From the NCBI RefSeq assembly GCF_046630445.1, contig NC_092338.1, forward strand, positions 16,344,001 through 16,408,000: DNA of 64,000 nt. The letters run 5' to 3'. Positions 22,401 through 34,403 of this stretch are shown piece after piece. The translations under genes were made by a program, and so were the position numbers. This DNA comes from Rutidosis leptorrhynchoides (lineage: Eukaryota; Streptophyta; Magnoliopsida; Asterales; Asteraceae). The notes beneath the pieces are model-generated. The model was not told the DNA's origin and searched no databases. It saw only the letters and a program-made list of their open reading frames with translations. Position 1 is the first letter of the stretch. Each line of letters opens with the position of its first letter.

Positions 22401-25400
22401 AAGTTAGCAGATCCTGGAAGTTTTACCATACCATGTCTCCTAGGAGATTTGGAATGCATTAAAGCATTAGCGGATTTAGGGGCTAGCATTAATTTGATGC
22501 CTTATTCATTATATTTTAAGCTAGACCCCGGGGTACTAAAACCAACCCGAATGGCAATTCAACTAGCTGACCGCTCTGTTAAATTCTCTCGTGGAATTTT
22601 AGAGAATATGTTAGTAAAAGTGGGTACCCTAGTATTTCCGACCGATTTTGTAATTTTGGACATGGAGGAGGACACACATGTGCCTCTTATATTGGGTCGA
22701 CATTTCCTCAATACCGTTAGAGCTATGATAGATGTTCATGGGCAAAAATTGACCCTTAGCATTGAGGATATTAAGGTCACCTTTTCCGTTGACCATGCCC
22801 TGCAATACCCCGAGTCTACTGATGATCAATGTTATTATTTGCAAACCGTAGACACATATTTAGAGTTGTTGCAGGAATTTCCAGAATTGCAAGGTTCGGG
22901 AGAATGCATTTTTGCAGAAGGTGATGAAGAGAACATGGTGAAAGAAGTGGATATGTTGACCGCTTTGATGGCTAACGGTTATGAGCCAAATGATGAAGAA
23001 TACAGAAAGTTGGATTTAAAAAATGAGTACTGATGTAAAACATCGATTGAAGAACCTCCCGTTTTGGAACTGAAGCCACTTCCAAGTCACTTGGAATATG
23101 CTTACCTTCAAGAGGATTCTACTCTCCCGGTTATCATTTCATCCGAACTCTCTGTAAGTGAGAAGTCTAAACTTGTTTCCATGTTAAAAGCCCATAAACC
23201 GGCTCTAGCGTGGAAAATTCATGACATCAAGGGTATAAGTCCCTCTTATTGTACGCATAAGATTTTAATGGAAGATAACTATAAGCCATGTGTGCAAAGA
23301 CAAAGGCGACTGAACCCTAATATGCAAGAAGTCGTTAAAAAGGAGATTGTCAAACTCCTTGATGCAGGTCTTATTTACCCAATTTCGGATAGTCCTTGGG
23401 TGAGTCCGGTCCAATGTGTACCCAAAAAGGGTGGCATGACCGTTATAACCAACGAAAACGATCAATTAATTTCCACTAGGACTGTCACGGGTTGGAGGGT
23501 ATGTATTGATTACAGAAAATTAAATGATGCTACCCGAAAAGACCATTTTCCCCTTCCTTACATTGATCAAATGTTGGAAAGGTTGGCAGGAAAGAATTTT
23601 TATTGTTTTCTTGACGGTTTCTCGGGATATTTCCAAATCCCTATAGCACCCGAGGACCAAGAGAAAACCACCTTTACATACCCTTATGGTACTTTCTCCT
23701 ATCGACGTATGCCCTTTGGCTTATGCAATGCTCCTGCCACCTTCTAAAGGTGTATGGTAGCTATTTTTCATGATATGATTGAAGACTTTATGGAAGTATT
23801 CATGGATGACTTTTCAGTCTTCGGTGATTCTTTTGACTCATGTCTTCATAATCTTGAGCGTATGTTGATTCGGTGTGAAGAATCTAATCTTGTTCTTAAC
23901 TGGTAAAAATGCCATTTTATGGTAAGAGAGGGCATTGTTTTAGGTCATAAAATTTCCTCTGCGGGACTGGAGGTGGACAGAGCTAAAGTAGAAGTCATAG
24001 CCAAATTACCACCAACGTCAAATGTGAAAGGTGTAAGAAGTTTTCTGGGGCACGCCGGTTTCTACTGTCGGTTCATTAAAGATTTTTCTAAAATTGCAAC
24101 CCCAATGAACAAACTTCTTGAAAAAGACGCTCCATTTGTCTTTACGGATGAATGTCTTAACGCCTTTAACCTCCTTAAAGCAAAACTCACGCAATCACCC
24201 ATTCTCATATCACCGAATTGGTCAATTCCATTCGAACTTATGTGTGACGCTAGTGACTTTGCTATTGGTGCCGTCCTGGGGCAGAGAATTGAAAAACATT
24301 TTCAGTCCATTTATTATGCTAGTAAGACATTGCAAGGAGCCCAACTTAATTACACTACCACCGAGAAGGAACTCCTAGCAATTGTCTTTTCGTTTGATAA
24401 ATTTCGATCTTATTTGGTACTAGCAAAGACGGTTGTCTATACATACCATTCAGCATTAAAGTACTTGCTCGCTAAGCAAGATGCTAAACCCCGGTTAATA
24501 CGTTGGGTCTTGCTTCTGCAAGAATTCGACATTAATATTAAAGATAAAAAGGGGACTGAAAACTTAGCTGCCGATCACCTTTCTCGACTTGAGAACCCGA
24601 ATCTTGAGGTTCTCCATGAGACTGTTATCCAAGATAACTTTCCGGATGAAAATCTCATGAAAATTGAGAAAATTGATGATCCTTGGTTTGTTGACATAGC
24701 CAACTATCTTGTAGGAGGGTACTTAGAAACCGGTTGGTCACATCTGAAAAGAAAAAAATTCTTTAGTGACCTGAAATACTACTTCTGGGAAGAACCGTAT
24801 CTTTTTAGGCGTTGCGTAGATGGTATGATTCGAAGGTGCGTTTTGGGAAAGCAATGCACTCAAATTCTTCTTGATTGTCACCTTGGTCCAACGGGTGGGC
24901 ACTTTGGTCCCTAAATTACGGGGAGGAAAGTCTACGAGGCCGATTTTTATTGGCCTACAATATTCAAAGATGCCTACGCCATTTGTAAGGCTTGTGATGC
25001 GTGCCAACGGGTCGGTCAAATCACTAAACGGGATGAAATTCCTCAACAAAGTATCCAAGTATGCGAGGTGTTCGACGTGTGGGGAATTGACTTTATGGGG
25101 CCCTTTCCAAAGTCTCATTCTTACCTCTATATACTTGTTGCCATAGACTATGTGTCCAAATGGTCGGAGGCAAAACCTCTACCAACAAATGATGGCAGAG
25201 TTGTAGTTACATTTTTGATGGAACTTTTCTCAAGGTTCGGCACGCCAAAAGCCCTTATCAGTGACCGCGACACCCACTTTTGTAATAAGCAGTTAGAGAA
25301 AGTGTTAAAAAGATATGGGGTGACCCATAAAATTTCAACATCTTATCATCCCCAAACAAGTGGGCAGGTGGAGAATACCAATCGATCTTTAAAATGCATA

Positions 25401-25970
25401 CTTGAAAAGACCGTTGGTGCAAATCCAAAAGAGTGGTCTGTTAAGTTAAACGATGCATTGTGGGCCTTTCGCACGGCTTACAAAACACCCATTGGAACCA
25501 CTCCTTTCCGAATGGTATACGGAAAAGCATGCCATCTCCCTTTGGAGATTGAACACAAAGCGCATTGGGCGCTAAGGGCATGTAATTTGGATTACCAAGA
25601 GGCGGGTCGGTTATGTTTGACCCAGTTAAATGAATTAGACGAGATAAGGCTTGAAGCCTATGACAACTCTCTAATTTACAAAGAAAAAACCAAACAATGG
25701 CACGACAAGAGATTGAAAAATCCAAAGGATTTCATGGAAGGAGATCGTGTCCTTGTTTACAATTCTCATTTCAAGTTATCACCAGGAAAGCTTAAGTCCC
25801 GATGTTCGGGACCATTTGTTGTTAGAAGGGTGTACCCTTATGGTACAATTGAAATGGTGAACTGGAAGGGTGATACTTTTAAAGTGAATGGCCACCGGGT
25901 CAAGCACTATGTTGATGGTCCCCTGGAAATCGAAGATGAGGTTAGCCTCAACTTCTACAACAAAGCATAA
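22401..25970 (+). pseudogene. Athila-2 protease-RT-RNase H-integrase, four nonsense codons
   Basis: Same frame as gag. Aspartic protease core ADLGASINLMP (about 22470-22502). TGA at 23031-23033. RT with VCIDYRKLND, FLDGFSGYFQI and FMDDFSVFG (about 23797-23823), interrupted by TAA at 23745-23747 and at 23904-23906. RNase H ([10 protein letters not shown]). Integrase H2C2 finger with TAA at 24912-24914, core ([29 protein letters not shown]) and a C-terminal part ending at the TAA 25968-25970. No chromodomain. No frameshift is visible over about 6 kb; three of these stops fit C-to-T change in CAA or CGA codons. Defective by nonsense only. Confidence 0.93.
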
Positions 25971-26141
25971 ATCGATATGGGGACGAGTTGGGTGAACGAC
26001 TCGTTAAAAATGGTTCACAAATGTGAATATTCTGAATTGTGTGTACGAGTGTTTTTAGTTTTGTGCAAAATGATTTACGTTTGGATTATAAACTGGCGGG
26101 TATCGGAAAAATTTTTTTGGTCAGAACTGTTTAGTTCATTT

Positions 26142-26259
26142 GGACGCCGTCCAGACTATCTGGACGCTGTCCCTTTATTAAAACATGGACGCCGTCCCAA
26201 AAGCCAGACGCCGTCCCACTTTGAAAACTTGGACGCCGTCTCAAGTTTGGACGCCGTCC
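26142..26259. promoter_or_regulatory. GGACGCCGTCC six-copy array upstream of env-position gene
   Basis: Copies or near copies start at 26142, 26162 (GCTGTCC), 26187, 26206 (AGACG), 26231 (GCCGTCT) and 26249, with steps 20, 25, 19, 25 and 18. This is the LTR array layout, but the spacers are unrelated. It ends about 30 bp before tttatacc and 175 bp before the exon-1 ATG. Confidence 0.88.
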
Positions 26260-26434
26260 CAACACTCTGACTCAGAAAAAAAAATTACGCGTTTTATACC
26301 CTATCCACCCCATTTCTCAACCACAAAAACACACTTTTATCAAGTTTTCTCTGCCAAACACGAACCCACTCCCCAAAAACCCTAATTTCTCACTTCAAAT
26401 TCGTGATTTCTTCTATCAATTCCAAGCTCCAATC

Positions 26435-28768
26435 ATGTTTTCTAGGGTATGGTTACTTCATTTTCACACTTTTCTTTCTCAATTACTTGAATTGTATGTT
26501 TATATGTATACATTGGTGAAAGATAAGTGTGGGGTGTTTGATTTTTCATGATTCTTGTTAAGATTAACATACCTTAATTGTTTAATTACCCATATTGTCT
26601 TGATTTTGCAAAAATTACATGTTTTTAGGGGTATGCTCATGATTCTAGGATTTGTAGTAATTGAATCCGAATTTAGGGTGATTAATTCATGATATTGAGT
26701 TTGTGTATGATGTTAATGTAGCTTGTGAAGTGTTTAATTGTGTTGGTGATATAGATGTCAATTTGGCCGGGTCATAATTTGAATGTTCTTGAATTTTTAG
26801 CATATTTTTGAATTGAAATGAACTTATGAAACATGTATGCTTGATTTTCATTTGTGTGAGCCTGTTGAAGTAGATTGATGGTATGGGATGCCATAATGTA
26901 TGGCATTATAATGGTCCTTTTGAGCTAAAATTGTGAAAATTTGTGTTATGATTTGTAATGAATATTATTAGAATGCAAGTTTAAATGTTATGACCTATGA
27001 ATGCAACATGCTTGAGTCCTAAGTTGATGCTAAATTGTGAAGTTATGATTTTCATTTTTGAAAGTGTATTAGCGGGTTTATGTTAACTTTGGTTGACTTT
27101 GGTTAAAAATGGTGAACATACGCTTTTGTTTAAATGAATCATAATACTTATGAACTTTGAATGGAATGATTAGGTTCTCTTGCTACTCGGTTATGTTTTT
27201 AGCTAACAGTAACACAACGGTTTCTATGTTCTTTTGGTTTAGTGTTATTATGTTTTGCAGGGACAATCTAGCAGAAGAGGACAACCAAAAAGAGGGAGGA
27301 CCTCAGGTTTGGTTCCACCACCACCACCACTACAACAACATTCATCTTCATCATCTGGTGACGAAGAAGAGGAGGATTTAAATGATCCTCGAGTTTGGTT
27401 GACACAGGTTCAAAACGACAACTATTACGCAGAAACATTTGAGAGGATAAACAGTAGGCCCATAAATGCAACGTGGTACTTTATTTGGGGCCCATTGGAT
27501 GAGGTAAATATGCACCAACATGTTTCCCGTTTGCTAGCCATTCCCTACTATAGGATCGTTACCTACGCATGGGAGCACGTTTTTAGCATCCGCGAACCAA
27601 TTTTTTCGGTGTTATTAAAAGAATTTTACTCAACTGTACGGTTTAATAATGTTCGGGATTATTTGTCGAATGATTTTCTTCGGTTTCGATTAGGGGGCGA
27701 AAATAGAGGGATAAGCAAATTTGAGTTGTGCAGAGTGTTGGGGATTTTTGAGGAACTTACCGACAACCAATTGGGTGATTACTTGCGGGGTTCCGATTAC
27801 GTTGGTCGAGATCCCTTTATTGAGATTGCTTATTGGCGAAGAATTTGTGGGCCGAATGCATCTACACCATTCAGATCGAGCAGACACAGGTATAATGAGA
27901 TTGCATCCCGGGATGATAGACTTATTCATCGACTTATTGCACGCACTTTCAATGCAAGAGTCGAAGGCAACGAAAAGGTTAAAACGTTGGATCTATGGAT
28001 AATGGTTCAAATAAAATGAGGTTGCTATACTGATATTCCTGGATTGATAGGAAGCTATTTTCTGGCCATCGTACCGAGACACGGAGAGAAAAGCCACTTC
28101 TTGGAGGCCACTATATCACGAGGATTGCTCGTCGCTTCGACATAGATTTCAGTCGATTGATGGAGTGTACTAACGTCATGAAACCATTAAAGAAAATTTC
28201 TTATATCAACGCTGAAATTCTTATGAAGGATGGAAATGGGCATTTGGTGCCTTTTGTGGCAGGTGGCGCAGGTGGCGCGAGTGGTAGTGGCGTGCAGCAA
28301 GAACAGCAGGTAGAGGAGGAAGCAAAAATGGAGGCGCAAACGAATGTTGGTGATCAGGGTCCTTGGCATCCGTCCCAATCTAGTTGGGATAATTTGGTTG
28401 GTAGTGTTAATAATATGAGGTTGAGTCCGAATGAGCAAAGGACACACAACGACTGAATGTGGGATAGTCAGCAACGAATAGAGCAACGACAGATTGCTCA
28501 AGTGCACGATCAGGGTTGGATGAGTTATGGTATTGATTGGAATAACCATAACTCAGAGTTGTTTTATTCCAACCCCGAGCAGTACTATGGGACGACACGT
28601 CTGACACCCTAATATTACACGGATCCTCAACACCCACCTCCTCCTCACCCGATTTATGATAATAACGCTGCGATGCAGGATGCTAGGAACCGATTTGATC
28701 AGGAATACCCGCAAGGACGCCCGTACAGAGATGGTTCGGGAAACTACTTTTGGCCATATGGTAACTAA
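26435..28768 (+). pseudogene. Athila-2 env-position gene, spliced, broken
   Basis: Exon 1 is 26435-26446 (ATG TTT TCT AGG) with donor GTATGG. The intron is 26447-27260, with acceptor TGTTTTGCAG. Exon 2 starts GGACAATCT in phase 0. The product begins with a basic segment (SSRRGQPKRGR), then a Pro/His/Ser and acidic stretch, then a folded part with FLRFRLGGENRGISKFELCRVLGIF, like the RFILGGRMYRMS region of Athila-1. A TGA at 28017-28019 and a frameshift before about 28157 break it. TGA at 28454-28456 and TAA at 28609-28611 follow; the last stop is near 28768. No signal peptide or membrane helix visible. Only remnant function can be expected. Confidence 0.75.
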
Positions 28769-30479
28769 TCCAATTAAGGCCTGCGTGCCTTTGATCATTT
28801 TGTACACTGTTTTCAAACTATTTAATTCGTGTGGTGTGTTTTTAGACAATATTTGGTTTGTAATAATTGACTAATTGTGTGGATTGATAATGGGTGTGTT
28901 TTTAGACACCAGTATTTTTATTTTTATGTATGGTTTGTTAATTTGTGCAGCGTGATTGAACTTCAAAGACTGGCATTAAGTTCAGCAACATTTGATATTA
29001 TGATGTATGTATGTTGATAATCGAGGAATGGACAATGCTCTTATGCTGGCAGTAAGTTCAGCGGCATTCGTCTACATGTTCCACGATTTACAGGTCAAAA
29101 ATTTGAAAATTTCTAAAAACACCCTATCACTTTGCCCTCTAAATTTAATCATTTTTCTGATTTCATGCAATGAGGGCCTTGCATGATCATAAGTGTGGGG
29201 TGGGAGATAGAAATTTATCGGGAATTTGTTTTTAAAAAAAATTAAGGCGTTTATGATAAAAAAAATTTAAATTTTTCAGGTAGCCTTAGAGACGAAAATT
29301 GTCCAAAACCATTTTTACACACATTGTGGTCTTAAAATCTAGAAAATAAATGTTGATTTATGTTTTAAATTATTAATAGTCTTTGAAGTTGCACTATCAT
29401 TCAATTATTTGGATGAAAATCCTACTAGTTTAGTAAAGCTAACTTGTAGGTCACATGTACCAAAACGAGTGTAAACCGTGAGAGAGCGGTGATTGTATAG
29501 CGTGGTCGGAAATCGGATCTCGCGCCAGATCGAAAACCATAAGGACGATCCTCATTGTTTCTCCTAACAAGGACAATGTTGCATCCGACCACTTCTTATG
29601 ACCAATAGGATGTATCTATTCCATCCTTAAGGAAGTAAAGGCTTCCGAATGACACATTTACTGATTCAATTCAGAAGATGTAGTCCAGACCAGTTGTAGG
29701 GTGACGAAAAATCTTGTAAAGTCATTGCTAAAATCAACTGAAAATCTACCAAGTCTCAACATCAAACAGAGAAACTGGTAGTCAAAGCTTCTCTCAGTGA
29801 GGGAGAATTGCTGGCCAAATGGGAAGCGCACCATGATACACAAAATGTCAGTGAATTGATCAGATTCCCAGTGGATAACCTCCGGAAAGGTAAGATATCA
29901 GCTTTTAAGCCTGATGAACCTCAATCTTTATGGTTGATTTAACGGATTAGATGATTACCTCATAATTGTCAATGATATCCGGACGTAATGTGTATCCTCC
30001 TAAGCATATTATTTTCTTACCAACATCTCATGATGTTAGGTACCGTGGGAGGGATTGGCTTGACCAGTAGCGGGAAACCTGCACTCATTTTTCAAAATTC
30101 AGAAAATTCGACAAAATCGGAAAACGTGCCTAATATTAAAACTAGCATGATATTTTCAAAAACCATAAAACGTTTTCATCAAGGTCCTGATTTCCCTAGG
30201 ATCAAATTTTTCGGATGCTTGGCTCTAATCTCCCAAAAATGTGTGTGTGTGTTTTCATTGTGTATATAGCATGAGTGTGATTACAATAAAGGTGTGTTAC
30301 ACTTAAAGCGTGTGTTTCATATAGCGTGAGTTGCGTTTCATATCAACGTGTATGTTTCGTGTGCTTCGAGTGATTTATGTAATGTTTGTAATCTATATTG
30401 TGTAATTATGTTTGATATTGTTCTACTTTGTAAAGAAAGAATTGCTTGAGGACAAGCAAGGATTAAGTGTGGGGTGTTT
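28769..30479 (+). other. Athila-2 3' non-coding region with conserved blocks and PPT
   Basis: Holds the 27-bp block shared with Athila-1 (28962-28988), a diverged second copy near 29045-29075, the hairpin at 29163-29186, AAGTGTGGGG at 29191-29200, and AAGTGTGGGG at 30465-30474 next to the 3' LTR as the likely PPT. A third AAGTGTGGGG lies in the intron at 26525. No credible ORF. Confidence 0.7.
29163..29186 (+). ncRNA. Conserved hairpin with TGAGGGC loop (Athila-2 copy)
   Basis: TCATGCAA, loop TGAGGGCC, TTGCATGA: an 8-bp perfect stem. See the Athila-1 copy at 10328-10352 for the compensatory stem change. The hairpin is followed after two bases by ATAAGTGTGGGG. Confidence 0.55.
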
Positions 30480-32161
30480 TGATATTGCTCAATAACATTA
30501 TATATATCTATCGCAATATCGTATAAAATACTCTCGAATCAAGGTTAATGAAAGCATTTCTACAGGTGATACGCCAAGATATGCAAATTTGTATCGGAGA
30601 GTGATTTATAAAGAGTTTTGATGATTTATGACCATGGTTGATCCCGATACAAGTTAAGGTCTAATTAGTGTTCTAAAATGGTAAAACAAAGCTTCAAATG
30701 TGTTAGGCTTCGTCCAAATGAAAGGAAATCACAAAGAAAACGAGACAGTACCTTTTAGTACATCGGGACGCCGTCCTGAGCTTTGGGATGCCGTCCATCC
30801 TTTTAATCTGGGACGCCGTCCGGATATATGGGACGCCATCCAACCCTTAACAACGGGACGCCGTCCAGAATTTAGGACGCCGTCCAGAAGTAGGTTTCAG
30901 TGAACTTTTGACTTTCTGACCTACTTTCTCCGCTTCATAACTCATGATTGAAGACCAGTTTTAGAGAGTACGAACCAGAGAATACAGAGACGAATTTTGG
31001 GAGCAATATTGGAGAACTCCAAGCTCTTGGAAGAGGCTCAACATCAAGGCATCAAAGATCAAAACCTTCTTCATCCAAGAACTCATTGTTCTTGTAGGTT
31101 ATTTCTTGTTCTAAAGCAATGATTTCCATTGATAATCTGATTTGTATGTTGTCTGTTACCATGATTGTTGGCTAGTTTCTATAATGTTTGTCTAGGTTAA
31201 TAACCGAGGTATTTGATGTAATCCTATTGATTGTATGTACTATGTGTGAAAGATTGAAGCTTGAATTAAAGAACCATGCTTATTGATGTTTAATCATTTG
31301 TGTCTAGTTAATTGATATGTTGTTGATAAAGAGAACTCTTTTTCATGTATCATATTGATTTACAATCAACTTGTCTTAGATTGATTGTTTACTAAACCGG
31401 ACCAAGGGGGTAAATTAGATCAATACGATTAAATGATATAGGAATGAATTGTGTAGAGCGAACGCAAAGACAATTGTTATTTAAGTCTTTGATCTTGCTA
31501 ATCAACTAGTCACAAACGAAAAGGTCTAGGTAATAGGGAACCCTCACTTAGTACTTCTAGTTTGAGTACTCGCTAAAGAGAACTCTTTGCGGGTCGATTC
31601 AGGTGATTAGCATATATCATAGTTATTTGATTACAAACACGAGAACTATAGAGAAAAGGGAACCCTTGATCTTGTAATTGTGTTTGCGTGTTTATTTAAG
31701 AAAACTCTTAGTAAACCTATTAGATAACTTACACACATAATCATTCAATCAGGCCTTAATAGCAAAACTTACATCCAATACCGAGGGTAAAATATCTAGA
31801 TGAACATTTCATCTCTTTGATTCAAATCAAACTATCTTACTTGTTTTCTTTGCACTTGTTTTCATTATAAACTTAAAAGACCAAAAATATTGTTTTTACT
31901 TTTTGACCTTCTCTGATTTGGCTAAATCGTTAAATAGCCACAAAAACATAAAACTTGTACCTTTAAGTTTCATTTACTTAGTTAATCATAATATAGTTTC
32001 TAATTCTAGTTTGGCTAATACAACTGTCCTTGGAACGATACACGGAACTAAACCATTATTTATACTACTACACGATCGGGTACACTGCCCGTTAGTGTGT
32101 AACAGTCTTTTTAACCGGTATTTTTCCATACAATAATTTATATACCTGATTTCACACATCA
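30480..32161 (+). repeat. 3' LTR of Athila-2
   Basis: Same 1682-bp length as the 5' LTR. The palindrome array is at 30766, 30786, 30811, 30831, 30856 and 30875. Two copies carry CpG transitions (GGATGCC at 30786, GCCATCC at 30831), at different copies from the 5' LTR, where 18413 is affected. Confidence 0.94.
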
Positions 32162-34403
32162 ATGTTCTCCATAATCCCTCTAGGATATTTTATTGATCGA
32201 TCGGCTAGTTGTATGCTTATTCTTGTTGGTTTCAATTCTCCAAGGTCTAGTTTAGTGTATAGTGAATACGGCATTAAATTTATACTAGCACCTTAATCTG
32301 CCAATGCTTCTATTGAACTAAGACTACCCAGAAAACATGGAATTGTGAAACTTCCTGGATCAGATAATTTTTCCGGTATCTTATTCAACATCACTGCTGA
32401 ACAATTAGCATTCATAGTAACACCCGAGAGTTCTTCCATTTTCTTTCTATTCGAGATTAGATCTTTCAGAAATTTAGCATATCTAGGCATTCCTGAAATC
32501 ACATCAATGAAAGGAAGATTTACATTTATTTGTTTAAACATATCCAAGAATTTGGATTGCTCGGCTTCAAGTTTCTCTTTTTTCATTTTACTCGGGTAAG
32601 GAAGTGGTGGTTAGTATGGTTTAACATAAGGTTTAGCCTTAACTGTGTTATCTTCATTAACCTTTTCAACTACCGGTTCTGTTTCCTTATCTTATTCAGG
32701 TTGTGGTTCTTGTGGAGTAGGAATAGCGTCATCAGAAATTACAGGTATTTCAGGTGGGTTAAGTGTAATACCAATTCTTATGGTAATGGCTTTAGCTGTT
32801 TCATTCCGGAGGTTAGCATTTGTATCACTAGGTAAACTTCCCGGTTTTCTTTCACCTATTAACCTTGCTAAGTTACTTACTTCTTGTTCCAAATTTTGAA
32901 TAGAAGCTTGTTGATTTCTAAATGCTTGAGCATTTTGTTCATTGGTTTGTTTCTGAGATGTGAAAAACTGCGTTTGAGTTTCAACTAGCTTCGTCATCAT
33001 ATCTTCTAAATTCGGCTTTTTATCATCGATTTGTGGTGGTTTGTTTTGAAAATTAGGTCTTTGCTGATTGTAAGTATTATTGGATACTTGTTGATTGATA
33101 GGACCTTGTTGGTTGTTGTATGGAACATTTCGGTTATAATTCTGGTTTTGATTGTAAATCGGTCTTGGCGGTTGATAATTATTCTGATAATTATTTCCAG
33201 ACCTTTGGTTTATATATGAAATATTCTCTCTTTGTTCCATTGTTAGCTCAATACTAAGACAATATTTTGTCAAATGTGGTCCTCCACACTGCTCACAACT
33301 AATTCGTATTGAATGTATATCCTTAGTCATCTTTTCCATTCGTCTCTCGACAGCATCTATCTTTGCTGAAATGGAATCTAAGTCATGGCTAGAATCGGCT
33401 CTAGCTGCTTTAGATGATCTAACGATATCTTTTTCTTGGTGCCACTCATGTGAGTGGGAAGCAGTGTTATCAATAATTTTATAAGCATCAGTTTCAGTTT
33501 TCTTCATAATGGAACCACCAGCTGCTATGTCGATGTCTTTCCTTGTAGTGATGTCGCATCCTTAGTAGAATATTTGTACTATTTGACAGGTGTCTAAACC
33601 ATGTTGCGGACATCCTCTTAATAACTTTCCAAATCTTGTCCACGCCTCATATAGAGTTTCATTCGGTTTCTGTGTAAACGTAACAATTTCTCCTTGAAGT
33701 CTTACGGCTTTAGATGCCGGAAAGAATTGTTTAAGAAAATTTTCAACTAAAACATCCCATGTATCGATCGCCCCTTCAGGTAACGATTCCAACCAATCTT
33801 TGGCTTCTCCCTTTAAAGTCCAGGGAAATAACATGAGATATATCTGTTCATCCTCCACTTCTCTTATTTTAAATAGTGTGCAGATTATATTAAAGGTACG
33901 AAGATGTTCGTTTGGATCTTCCTTCGGCGCACCACTAAATTGGCATTGATTAGTCACCATGTGTAGAATTTGTCCTTTGATTTCATAATCTGGCGCATTA
34001 ATGTCAGGATAAGTAATTGCGTGACATTGGCCAGTGCGTTTAGCTCTCATTCGGTCTTCCATACTTAGAGGTTCCAGATTCTCCATGATTGAATTTGTTG
34101 AATCTGAATCACTAGAGGATTCTGATTTAATGGTTCGTCCTCAACAATCTCTGTTTGAATGATTGGTGGTTCCGGAGGAAAAATTAATGGTTCAGGATCT
34201 ATGAATTGTCCCTGAATATTCTCCGGATTCTCAATTGTGAGGTCGGGTTCAAAAAATGGATTATCGGAAATTTGAATTGGAGTACTTGGTCGACTGGATG
34301 ATGATTCTAAAGAAAAATCAACGGCGACAATATTTGCTAGATGTCTTGATCGAGTTACAGGTGGTGAACGTATAAAAGGTGGTGAACGTCTTGCTCGGTG
34401 CAT
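32162..34403 (-). pseudogene. Athila-1 gag and start of protease (broken)
   Basis: Minus strand, ATG at 34403. An N-terminal Pro/Glu-rich part is followed by a frameshift near 34.1 kb. Next come the Gag domain (FPWTLKGEAKDWLESLPEGAIDTWDVL, about 33765-33845), TAA at 33562-33564, zinc knuckle CEQCGGPHLTKYC (about 33262-33300), Asn/Gln-rich linker, coiled coil, TAA at 32692, another stop before PPLPYP near 32615, and the protease start. At the protease core the Leu codon of ADLGAS has become TAA (32293-32295). The Athila-2 insertion at ATGTT separates it from pol at 18081. Confidence 0.88.

Larger units (their letters stand above)
18082..32161 (+). mobile_element. Athila-type Ty3/gypsy element 2 (plus strand)
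   Basis: A 14,080-bp element with 1682-bp LTRs (18082-19763 and 30480-32161), TSD ATGTT and a tRNA-Asp-type primer site (19770-19788). A single gag-pol frame runs from 19941 to 25970, broken only by nonsense codons and a Cassandra insertion. A spliced env-position gene (26435-28768) and a 1.7-kb 3' region follow. By eye about 23 LTR mismatches (1.4 %). It is related to Athila-1 at protein level but from another family. It inserted into the protease-coding region of Athila-1, in the opposite orientation. Confidence 0.94.
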
